Both the position numbers and the translations under genes were made by a program. From G047528255 sp047528255 (GTDB taxonomy: Bacteria > Bacteroidota > Bacteroidia > Flavobacteriales > Blattabacteriaceae): a stretch of 64,000 nt of DNA. The stretch covers positions 372,001 through 436,000 of the forward strand of contig CP180024.1 in assembly GCA_047528255.1 (NCBI GenBank), given 5' to 3'. A model generated the notes under the pieces. That model saw only the letters and a list, made by a program, of their open reading frames with translations, searched no databases and was not told the origin of the DNA. Of this stretch, positions 19,332 through 28,006 are shown in pieces; positions within the stretch are counted from its first letter, which is position 1, and each line of letters opens with the position of its first letter.

Positions 19332-20596
19332 GAGAACGTTGCATGGGAGAATGAGGTTAAAATATTTATAAATCAATATATTGTTTCGTATATTTGGAGT
19401 ATAAAATAAAAAATTCGGATCTATGCTCAGAAGCACTGCACAAATAAGCTTTAGTCAACTATATATGGACTGTTCTAGCAGAAGGAGTGAGTTTTTTAAG
19501 GTTAAACACTTTTCCCCACTGGGAAGTGGATGGAAAAATAAATAAGAAAAATATATCAAAAAGGACAGGGAATAAAAGGCTAAGCTGCTTACAGTGGAAT
19601 ATCCTTATTTACGATGATCCTTTTGAGTCACTGGTATGATCTAAGTGATGTAAGAACGGAAGAATTGGTGAAAAACTCCTTGAGTTGCATGAGTTTTTAT
19701 GGTTTTCGATTGGAAGATAAGTACCCATATCATACGACTCTATACAAATTTCACAATAAAATAGTAGCCAAAAAGGCATATGAGTGCTTACTGAAAAAGA
19801 TCAATAAAGAATTAGAAAAGCATCAGGCATAGTTAAAACAGGAGTGATAGTAGATGCCAGTATTACAGTGAGGCCCCTTGCTTCCAATGGGACTTCCTAC
19901 CTACATACTGGTAGATAGGAAGGAAGAGGGCGAAAGAAAATCAGTCAAAGAAAAGCAAAGGTAAAAAAAGAGACTCAATCAGGAGTAGAAAATCAAGGAA
20001 AAGGGTTCAAGAAATCAGGTAAATCTACTACGGATACAAGAAGCACATAGGGGGGGGGTAAAAATGGAATGATACTAGCTGTACATAGCGTAGCAGAAAA
20101 TGAGCATGATAGTAGAGGCTAAAGCCATTAATAAGTAAACTAGTATATAAACCAAGAGAAGTATATGCAGACAAAGGTTACCAAGTGATAGCCAACCGTG
20201 TCTTACTTTCATAGTCAAGGCATCAAAGACCTATACAGAAGAAAGCTTATAAGCATCGTCCCTTAAGTAGGGTAGCTATATTATTCAATAAATTAGTGAG
20301 TAAAATTTGATGGGTAGTAGAACGTACTTTTGGCAGTATAAAGCGTTTGTTTGGATCAGGAAAGGAGCGTTACAAAGGATTAAATCGTGTGCATGCCCAG
20401 CATCTTATGGAGGCTATGGAGCATAATTTGTATCGTTCCCCAGGAATTATTATACGCTGTTCATAAAAACAGATATAATTAATTAATTTATAATCAATAG
20501 TATTTCGAATACAATGTGAAAGACTAAATCTACATTTTCTCTAACGAAGCCATCTAGGATGGCTGAATAAAGGTAATCCACCATTAATACAATGGC
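19332..20596 (+). mobile_element. IS5-family element, near full-length copy
   Basis: About 1.26 kb from GAGAACGTTGCATGGG to AATACAATGGCC. The transposase N-terminal half is partly open at 19614-19832. A run of nine G at 20050-20058 replaces the GGGGTGGAT codons before KNGMIL. The right terminus is fused to an internal fragment of another copy. Confidence 0.86.
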
Positions 20597-20923
20597 CTAG
20601 CTATATTATTTAAAAAATTAGTGAGTAAAACCCGATGGGGAGTAGAATATGGTTTTAGCAGTATAAAGCATTGTTTTTGATCAAGAAAGGCTTGTTACAA
20701 AGGATTAGCCGTGTGCATGCCCAGCATTTTATGGAGGCTATGGCTCATAATTTGTATCGTGCCCCTTGGATTATTATGAGCTGTACATAAGATTAGATAT
20801 AATTAATTAATTTATAATCAAAATTTTTCGAATATAATATGAAAGATTAAATCTACATCGTCTCCAATGAACCCATCTTAGTATGTCTGAATAAACGTAA
20901 TCCTCCATTAAAATAACGATCTC
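20597..20923 (+). mobile_element. IS5-family right-end fragment
   Basis: About 330 bp of the right part, from TAGCTATATTATT through the degraded VVERTFG-like region to ATAACGATCTC. It is a tandem duplicate of the end of the preceding copy. Confidence 0.83.
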
Positions 20924-21382
20924 AAACCGTAACCTGATTTACTTGCTGAAGAGGTATGTTTTCAATGTCACCAACGTAAAAATAATACCGATAAAGATCA
21001 AACTGATATACTCCACCAATTGATCATCCCCCAATCAATATTCCCCCTCCGGAAGAGCAAGAGTATGTACAGTGTACACTAAAACATCTTAGGCAGCAAG
21101 CAAATAGAAAGTAAAACAAGTTAAAAAATTTTCCGAAAGAATGGCGAGTTCGTTCAAAGGCCGCTCAAAAGCAATTCCAACGTGCCGTCTGTCGCTCCTC
21201 CGAAAAAGACCGTATCGGCCACGGCCGGCAAGACGAAAAGTAACAACTCCTGTTCCAAAACAAAAATCCGTTAAGCGAAACCATGCCTCTTCCGAAATAT
21301 TATAATACCCTTAAAAAAATATAAAAAAAAAGATACGACGATGAAGATCCTCGATGAGCTCAGGATAATACTCAATTCCTTT
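20924..21382 (-). other. Decayed, unrecognised region downstream of hemJ
   Basis: No intact gene. On the minus strand one frame gives a hydrophobic terminal stretch (ISLIFIGIIFTLVTLKTY) ending in a stop at 20939-20941. An upstream frame gives DTVFFGGATDGTLELLLSG. These look like pieces of one decayed membrane-associated protein on the same strand as hemJ, but I do not recognise the family. Confidence 0.35.
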
Positions 21383-21961
21383 TTATAAATCGCCAACATA
21401 AGACTTCTTATCTTTCAATCGTTTCAAATGCTTTAGAATAACGATAATCAACATCCCTAAAATAAGAAACCCAAAAGCAATCCAATGCTCGTATAAAACA
21501 AAATCTCGCTTTAATACTACAGCCAAAACAATGGCAAACAATAACATAGTAGCCACTTCGTTCCATATCCGAAGCTGTAGCCCGCTGAAACGAAAAACCC
21601 CATGCTTCAATTCATGAAGAATCTTCCAACAACCTAAATGATAAAAAAACAAAAGTAAAATAAAAACCAGCTTGAAATACATCCAAGAGCTGCTGAGATA
21701 AAAACGCGACTCAACACAAAGCATGGTCAATCCGAATATCAACGTGAAGACAGCTCCCGGAGCTACGATCATTCGCCAAAGAAGCCTTTCCATCAATAAA
21801 TATTGCCGCTGAAGAAAAGTTTTTTCTGACTCCGATTTTTTCAAAGCCTCCGTATGGTAAATAAAAAGCCGAACCAAGTAAAACAAACCCGAAAAGTATG
21901 ACACCATAAAGATGATATGCAACGCTTTGACAAGGTTGAATCCGGTAGAGTACAAACTCAT
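21383..21961 (-). CDS. hemJ: HemJ-type protoporphyrinogen IX oxidase (CopD-like membrane protein)
   Basis: This 192-aa integral membrane protein has four to five predicted membrane spans. Hallmarks are an N-terminal KALHIIF with the conserved His, YFSGLFYLVRLFIYHTEA, a tandem LLWRMIV, LVFILLLFFYHLGCWK, and the RIWNEVATMLLFAIVLAVV block typical of the UPF0093/HemJ family. HemJ oxidises protoporphyrinogen to protoporphyrin in haem synthesis, probably with a bound haem; here this is inferred from homology. Its ATG overlaps the stop of the upstream SAM-hydrolase gene by 4 bp, so the two are co-translated. No other haem gene lies in the window. Confidence 0.8.
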   Translation of the reverse strand: MSLYSTGFNLVKALHIIFMVSYFSGLFYLVRLFIYHTEALKKSESEKTFLQRQYLLMERLLWRMIVAPGAVFTLIFGLTMLCVESRFYLSSSWMYFKLVFILLLFFYHLGCWKILHELKHGVFRFSGLQLRIWNEVATMLLFAIVLAVVLKRDFVLYEHWIAFGFLILGMLIIVILKHLKRLKDKKSYVGDL

Positions 21962-22788
21962 AGCTGTAAAAATTTCACATGTACGGAAGCCCCTCTCCTG
22001 AGACCAAGCAAAGTTTCAGCCCCTCCCACTGTCCTGGGATTGCTCTTGTAAACTGCAATCTCAAGATAACCACTCGGGTTGAACCGAACGAGAGCATCGC
22101 CATGATAATGATCTTCCCGAGTCGGATCTTTCACAGCCTCGGAATAATGCCTATAAATTTCTCGAAAAACATAGTTGCGCGCCTGCACCTCAAATGGACG
22201 CTTTTTGCCCACTTCATCAAAAAGTTTTTTCGTGATATTGATTACCACATTTCCGAAATGATCGATGTAAATGACCGTTCCAATCAAACTGTTATTTTCT
22301 TTGACTTGCGGCTTGAGCTCTGTCGGACTTTTGAACCGATCGATCGACCTCCCGATGATTTCCAACTTTCCCCATCTCAACAAATGACAAGCCGCCCTGG
22401 AAAATATCTTCTTTGTAGAAGAAGATACAGAAGATTCATCTTGATAGACCTCAAGCTCAACAACCTTTTCAGGGCGATATTCAGAGCAAATCAAAGCCAA
22501 AATACCATTATCGCTACAGATAAAATAATGCCCGTCAACCGACATCGCGATATGTCTCCGATGTAAACGGATCTCCGTATCCACCCCAATCAGATGAATG
22601 CTGCCCTTAGGAAAAGCATTGTAAGAGCTTTTGATGATATAAACAGCCTCCTCAATGTCAAACGGAGAGATATCATGTGTAATATCCACTACCTGAGCCT
22701 CCTTTAACTCACTGTAAATATCCCCCTTGATCCGAGCTACGGAAGGGCCTTTTCGGCCCCAATCCGTGCTCAATGTAATGATACTCAT
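21958..22788 (-). CDS. SAM hydroxide adenosyltransferase / S-adenosylmethionine hydrolase family (DUF62)
   Basis: 276 aa, the family's usual size. The start TLSTDWG holds the conserved Asp (usually FTDFG). DITHDISPFDIEEAVYI and CSDNGIL follow in the N-terminal domain, and IYIDHFGNVVINI in the C-terminal barrel is the family signature. Members use water or hydroxide to split S-adenosylmethionine to adenosine and methionine, related to fluorinase and chlorinase. The cellular role is unsettled. It is first gene of a two-gene operon with hemJ (4-bp overlap). A TAnnTTTG box lies 45 nt upstream, and an IS right end begins 66 bp upstream. Confidence 0.85.
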   Translation of the reverse strand: MSIITLSTDWGRKGPSVARIKGDIYSELKEAQVVDITHDISPFDIEEAVYIIKSSYNAFPKGSIHLIGVDTEIRLHRRHIAMSVDGHYFICSDNGILALICSEYRPEKVVELEVYQDESSVSSSTKKIFSRAACHLLRWGKLEIIGRSIDRFKSPTELKPQVKENNSLIGTVIYIDHFGNVVINITKKLFDEVGKKRPFEVQARNYVFREIYRHYSEAVKDPTREDHYHGDALVRFNPSGYLEIAVYKSNPRTVGGAETLLGLRRGASVHVKFLQL

Positions 22789-22832
22789 CGATTTAAAAAA
22801 CTCATCGATTAATTGCTAACTTTGTTCGAAGA

Positions 22833-22840
22833 CAAAAATA
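22833..22840 (-). promoter_or_regulatory. Bacteroidota-type -7 box for the DUF62-hemJ operon
   Basis: The minus strand reads TATTTTTG (TAnnTTTG). The nearest upstream TTG (22858-22860) is spaced by 17 nt rather than 19 and lies inside the terminal bases of the adjacent IS, so the promoter may be a host/IS hybrid. Confidence 0.4.
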
Positions 22841-22853
22841 ACAAAAAAATTAT

Positions 22854-23216
22854 AAGACAATTGTTTTAGTGGTGAATTACGTTTATTCAGCCTCTTAGAT
22901 GGGGTCGTTAGAAACGATGTAGAGTTAGCCTTTCACATTGTATTCGAAATACTATTGGTTATAAATTAATTAATTATATCTGTTTTTATGAACGCCGTAT
23001 AATAATGGCAAGGGAACGATACAAATTATTTTCATAGCCTCCATAAGATGCTGAGCATTCACACGAACTAATCCTTTGTAACGACCCTTTCCTCATCCAA
23101 ACTAATGCTTTATGCTTTCAAAAATACGTTCTACTATCTATCGAGTTTTACTGACTAATTATATTGAATAATATAGCTATCCTACTTGAGGCCTTCCCAA
23201 TAACCTTTCTTCTGTA
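22854..23216 (-). mobile_element. IS5-family right-part fragment, first half of a head-to-head pair
   Basis: Right terminus, degenerate (AAGACAATTGTTTTAGTGG), preceded by ATTAT. It runs about 360 bp inward and stops at TCTTCTGTA, where + strand IS sequence begins. With 23217-24241 it makes a block with two right ends and no left end. Confidence 0.83.
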
Positions 23217-24241
23217 AATAAAAGGCTAACCTACTTACAATGGAATATCGTTATTTAAGATGATGCTTTTGAGTCACTTGTATGATCTCAGTGATATAGG
23301 AACGAAAGAATTAGTGAAAGAAACCTTGACTTGCATGCGCTTTTTGGGTTTTCGATTGGAAGATCAGATCCCAGATTATACGACTCTATGCAGATTTCGC
23401 AATGAAATAATAGCCAAAAAAGCATATGAGATCTTACTGAAAAAGATCAATAAGGATTAAAAAATCATCAGGTGATAGTTAAAACAGGCGTGATAATAGA
23501 TACCAGTATTACAGTGACCCCTTTTCTACTAAGGGGGGCCCCTAGCTATGTAGGGGAGAATCGGAAGAAAGAGGGAAAAAGCAGATTAGTCAAAGAAAAG
23601 AAAGGAAAAAAAAGAGACTCAATCAGGAGTAGACATTCAAGGAATGTGGCTCAAGAAATGAGATAACCTCTACTACGGACACAAAAAGTATATAGGGGAG
23701 GGAATGGAATGATACTAGCAGTAGTATAGCGTAGTAGCTAATGATCATGATAGTAGAGGACTAAAGCCATTAATAAGGGAAACTAGGATATAAAACCAGA
23801 GAAGTATAAGCAGAGAAAGGTACCAAATTCCAGCCAACAGCTCTTACTTTCATAGTCGAGGCGTCAAAGACCTTATACAGAAGAAATCCTATAAAAACAG
23901 CCCTTAAGTAAAGATAGCTATATTATCCAATAAATTAATGAACAAAACCTGATGATTATTAGAATTATACCTTTGTTAGGTATAAAGCGTTTATTTAGAT
24001 CAAACAAGGCTCGTTACAAAAGATTAGCGCGTGTACATGCCCAGCATCTTATGAAGGCTATGGACATAATTTATATCATGCCCCTGGCATTATTATGCGC
24101 TGTTCATAAAAATAAATATAATTAATTAATTTATAATCAATAGTATTTCGAATACAATGTGAAAAACTAAATCTACATTTTCTCTAATCGCCCCATCTAG
24201 GGAGCTGAATAAATATAATCCACCATTAACAGAATTCTCTC
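23217..24241 (+). mobile_element. IS5-family element lacking its left ~260 bp
   Basis: This begins inside the element at AATAAAAGGCTAACC and ends at a right terminus ACAGAATTCTCTC. 23260-23460 is an open DUF772 piece; 23472-23666 covers the first Asp (IDTSIT) in another frame. Further frameshifts follow. It is joined head-to-head to the previous fragment. Confidence 0.85.
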
Positions 24242-24361
24242 GTAATACACCTTAATACAACGGTTTTAATTAATGAGAGGCTTCCAAGGGGTATTGTTTT
24301 GGATCAACAAAAACTGCTCAAGAAGAGTTCCGATGGTAAGATCAATACTCATTAAGAAGGG
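24242..24361. other. Short spacer downstream of murI
   Basis: No recognised feature. A 28-codon minus-strand frame (24266-24352) begins MSIDLTIGTLLEQFLLIQ just after murI; it is too short to assign and may be a remnant of a truncated gene. Confidence 0.3.
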
Positions 24362-25165
24362 TTACGGATCCAAATCTCGCGCTTTTAAAAAGAGCTTTTC
24401 TCCGAAGAAGATTTTTGCTTGATGTTCAAAATTTTTCGTCAGTCTCGACACGTAAAAAAGATCTCTTTCCGTAAGTTTTTTTGACAATAATCCGAATTTA
24501 GACAAACGTTTATGGATTTGGTCGGCGACAATCCGAGGTGTATCGATTAGATGAATTTTATTATTATAAAAGTCTCGAATTTCTTTTTCGATAATAGAGT
24601 AGTGCGTACAAGCTAATATCAGAACTTCTATACCTTTCAGTTCTTCTCGGCTCAAATAATGACGCACTGCGGCGCGTATTATTTCATCGTTTTGGAGTCC
24701 TTCTTCGATCATCGGGGCCAGCAAAGGGGTCTCCATTTGCATGACTTCCAATCCAGGGCATCGTTTTTTGATCGCCTTACAGTATACATTTGATTGTGTC
24801 GTGGCTCGTGTAGCAATAACTCCGAACTTGCGATTTTCTTGGGGTGAGAGGCTTTCTACTACAGGGCTGATCAGGTCAAATACTTTCACTCCTTCCGGAG
24901 CCTCTTGGTTTATTGCTTGCAGGGCGTTGGAAGAGGCCGAGTTACAGGCAATCACTATGGCTTTACATCTTTGATCAATCAAGAAGCGTGTAATCCTTTG
25001 GGTGTATGTTTCGATGAGTTCTTTTGATTTTTCGCCATAGGGCATGTTCTTGGTGTCTCCGAAATAGATGAGCCGTTCATCGGGCATACGTTGCTTGATC
25101 GCTTGGGCTACGGTGAGGCCTCCTACTCCTGAGTCGAAAATGCCTATCGACGCTAATGGGTCCAT
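24362..25165 (-). CDS. murI: Glutamate racemase
   Basis: Cofactor-independent racemase making D-glutamate for peptidoglycan in the cytoplasm. It is 267 aa, normal length. The substrate-binding start IGIFDSGVGGLTV (Asp11) and the two catalytic cysteines, Cys74 in IACNSAS and Cys186 in LACTHYS, are all present, with YFGDTKNMPYG between. The ATG lies only about 20 bp from an IS right end, so its promoter must be within the IS or in the few bases between. With murF, dapF and mltG in the window it shows that wall synthesis is retained. Confidence 0.95.
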   Translation of the reverse strand: MDPLASIGIFDSGVGGLTVAQAIKQRMPDERLIYFGDTKNMPYGEKSKELIETYTQRITRFLIDQRCKAIVIACNSASSNALQAINQEAPEGVKVFDLISPVVESLSPQENRKFGVIATRATTQSNVYCKAIKKRCPGLEVMQMETPLLAPMIEEGLQNDEIIRAAVRHYLSREELKGIEVLILACTHYSIIEKEIRDFYNNKIHLIDTPRIVADQIHKRLSKFGLLSKKLTERDLFYVSRLTKNFEHQAKIFFGEKLFLKARDLDP

Positions 25166-25184
25166 TTTTTAAACAATTAAGTTA

Positions 25185-26433
25185 TAGACCATTGTGTTAA
25201 TGGTGAATTACGTTTATTCAGCCTCCTAGATGGCTTCATTGGAGAATGATGTAGATTTAATCTTTCACATTGTATTTAAAATACTATTGATTATAAATTA
25301 ATTAATTATATTTATTTTTATGAACAGCTCATAATAATGCCAGAGGAACGATATAAATTATGAGGCATACCCCCAATAAGAGGCTGGGTATGCACATGAG
25401 CTAATCCTTTGTAACGAGCCTTTCCTGATCCAAACCAACGCTCTACTCCCCATCGGGTTTTACTCACTAATTATGTAAATAATATAGATCTCTTACTTAA
25501 GAGAGGCTCCTATAGAAGTCTTCTATAGAAGATCTTTGATTCCTTGATTATGAAAGTAAGATACGTTGGCTGTCACTTGGTAACCTTTGTCTGCATATAC
25601 TTCTATAGGTTTTATATCCTAGTTTGCTTATTAATGGCTTTAGTCCTCTACTATCATGATGATTAGCTACTACGCTATAGTACTGCTAGTATCATTCCAT
25701 TCCCCCCCTATATACTTCTTGTGTCCGTAGTAGAGGTTATCTGATTTCTTGAGCCATTTTCCTTGAATTTCTACTCCTGATTAAGTCTCTTTTTTTACCT
25801 TTCTTTTCTTTGACTAATTTGCTTTTTCCCTCTTTCTTCCGATTCTCCCCTACGTAGCTAGGGGGGGCCCCCTTGGTAAAAAGGGGCCTCACTGTAATAC
25901 TGATATCTAATATCATTCTTGTTTTAACTATAGACTGATGCTTTTCTAATTTCTTATTGATCTTTTTCAGTAAAAGCTCATATATGTTTTTGCTACTATT
26001 TCATTGCAAAATCTACATAGAGTCGTATAATCTAAGATCTGATCTTCCAATCGAAAACCACAAAAGCGCATGCAGCCTATGCATCTTTCACTAATTTTTC
26101 CGTTTCTACATAACTGAGATCATACTAGCAAATCAAAAAAAAATCATTTTAAATAACGATATTCTACTGTAGGTTGGTTGGCCTTTTATTCCCTGTACTT
26201 TTTGATATAAATATCTTATTTTTTCTCCATACACTTCCGAGTGGATCAATGTCTTTAACCTTTTGAAAAACTCCCTCCTTCTGGTAGAACGTTCCATACA
26301 TAGTTCGCTAAAGCGAATTTAGCGTGATGCTCTAAGCATAGAGCCGAATATTTTTTTTATTTTCTCCTCCAAATAGACGATATAATATATTGATTTACAA
26401 ATATTTTAACACCTTAGCTTATGCAAGCTTCTC
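25185..26433 (-). mobile_element. IS5-family element, full-length copy upstream of murI
   Basis: About 1.25 kb with right end AGACCATTGTGTTAATGG next to GTTA(T) and left end ATGCAAGCTTCTC. It is heavily decayed: several small deletions (for example around 25438 and 25500), a premature-stop-rich transposase and a GGGGGGGCCCCC run near 25861. It lies between unique sequences on both sides, so it marks a simple insertion. Confidence 0.88.
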
Positions 26434-26730
26434 GAAGCACTAGTATAGTATCATGACCCATGGTAGCAGGATTCCCCACACTGTTATGGTCACATTACTA
26501 AAAATTCAATGCCTCCAAAGCTCAAAGACTTCCTGTTACGTTCGGGTAACGTGGTGATAAAAACCGTAAACTTACCCGTCGATACCCCACCCTAAAAACG
26601 AAGAAAATAATAAAATTCAATGAGGTCTCTAAAACAGGAGGCATCATCAATATATACAGATCGGTGCAATTGGAGAAAAAAGATACGACTCCAATAAACA
26701 GCTGCAACAATTCTACGTATAAGCGCACGC
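26434..26730. other. Decayed, unrecognised sequence
   Basis: No intact gene. A minus-strand frame at 26522-26734 starts MSVRLYVELLQLFIGVVSFF followed by SNC, which resembles a lipoprotein leader, but the rest matches nothing I know. It is probably the remains of the gene that followed the phosphoesterase. Confidence 0.3.
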
Positions 26731-27225
26731 TCACCGTTTGACCAGCTCTATATCACCTCGAGGAGGTTACTTACCCGACCTCCCTCAACGAAAAATCTCA
26801 GCATGCTTCCAGTTCTTGAAAACTGTACGCCCCCCCCGCCCTGGGTGTCATATGAAAAAAAAAAAGGATCTTATCAAACATCACCTTGAGGATATGAGGA
26901 TTTCAGTAGATGAAAAGTTTGGTGATCGGCCTTCAACACCTCCTTGACCCTCGATCATAACGTTGGGATACCCCCCCCCCCGATATATGTGCCCACACAT
27001 CACCCATTTTATGGAAAAAACGTTGATGCAGCAGAGGAAACGCCACCCTGATCTCTTGCCTTCTTCAATATTTTCTGTACACAGACATTACCGAAACAGT
27101 AAAGGGCTCCATATAACCCTGAGAACCGATATCCCGGCATGCCATAACTCGTCAGCTCCCGAATAATGGAACATCCTATAGTCAATATAACCATGCGTAT
27201 CCGAGAACAGCAAAATGCATTTCAT
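26731..27225 (-). pseudogene. YfcE/MJ0936-type metallophosphoesterase, decayed
   Basis: The start MKCILLFSDTHGYID (27225) carries the metal-binding D-x-H motif, and GADELWHAG follows. Further pieces, in shifting frames, are CGHIYRGGGYPNVM-like, MTPRAGGAYSFQE (normally NPGAAG...) and a final EVI-ELVKR before a TGA at 26731. C and G homopolymer runs (8 C at 26830-26837, 11 C at 26971-26981) coincide with frameshifts. The start overlaps divergent truA. It was probably a calcineurin-like phosphodiesterase. Confidence 0.65.
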
Positions 27226-28006
27226 GCGAGCTTTGTATTTTAGCCATTCAAAAATACGACGATTGAGATATTTTATCGAATTAGCTTACCATGGCAAGCA
27301 TTATAACGGATGGCAGATCCAAAAAACCGGAGTCTCCGTAGAAGAAGTATTGGAAAAAAAACTATCCCTACTGTTGAGAAGACCGATCAATATCGTTGGC
27401 GCCGGACGTACGGACAGCAGAGTACACGCAAAACAAATGTTCGCCCATTTTGATTTTGATAAGGAAATTGAAATCGATTTCGTAAGACGTTTAAATACAT
27501 TCCTGCCCCGATCAATCAAAGTATTTAACATACATCGAGTCAAAAACGAAGCCCACGCTCGATTCGATGCACTCAGTCGAACCTACAAATATCTCCTTTC
27601 ATCGGGGAAAAACCCTTTTTATGAAGACCTGAGTTGGACATGGCTTAATGGCCCGCTATGCATGGAAAAAATGAACGAGGCCGCTGACGTATTGATGCAT
27701 TATTACGATTTCAGCAGCTTTTGCAAGACCGGAGGACAAAACAAAACTTCTATTTGTAAAATCTATCAAGCACACTGGAAGTACAGAGAAGATCTGTTGT
27801 GTTTCACCATAGAAGCGAATCGATTCCTGAGAAACATGGTGAGAGCTATTGTCGGAACCCTCGTCGACGTAGGGAGAGGAAAAATCGACACGGAAGACTT
27901 CATCAAAATAATCCAAGCCAAAGACCGAAAACGTGCCGGAAGCTCCGCACCGGAAGCAGGCCTTTTCTTAACTGAAATTCGCTACCCAGAAGAGATTTTC
28001 CTATGA
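27215..28006 (+). CDS. truA: tRNA pseudouridine(38-40) synthase TruA
   Basis: This enzyme converts uridines 38-40 of the anticodon arm to pseudouridine. Up to 263 aa. The catalytic Asp lies in GAGRTDSRVHA (Asp67); RTYKYLL, FSSFCKTG and FLRNMVRAIVGTLVDVGRG follow in family order. The start is uncertain: homologues usually begin right at the RYFIELAYHG segment, where a TTG (27263) is available, and the first 16 residues overlap the divergent phosphoesterase start. The last 4 bp (ATGA) overlap the ABC exporter start, so the two are translationally coupled. Confidence 0.92.
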   Translation: MHFMRALYFSHSKIRRLRYFIELAYHGKHYNGWQIQKTGVSVEEVLEKKLSLLLRRPINIVGAGRTDSRVHAKQMFAHFDFDKEIEIDFVRRLNTFLPRSIKVFNIHRVKNEAHARFDALSRTYKYLLSSGKNPFYEDLSWTWLNGPLCMEKMNEAADVLMHYYDFSSFCKTGGQNKTSICKIYQAHWKYREDLLCFTIEANRFLRNMVRAIVGTLVDVGRGKIDTEDFIKIIQAKDRKRAGSSAPEAGLFLTEIRYPEEIFL

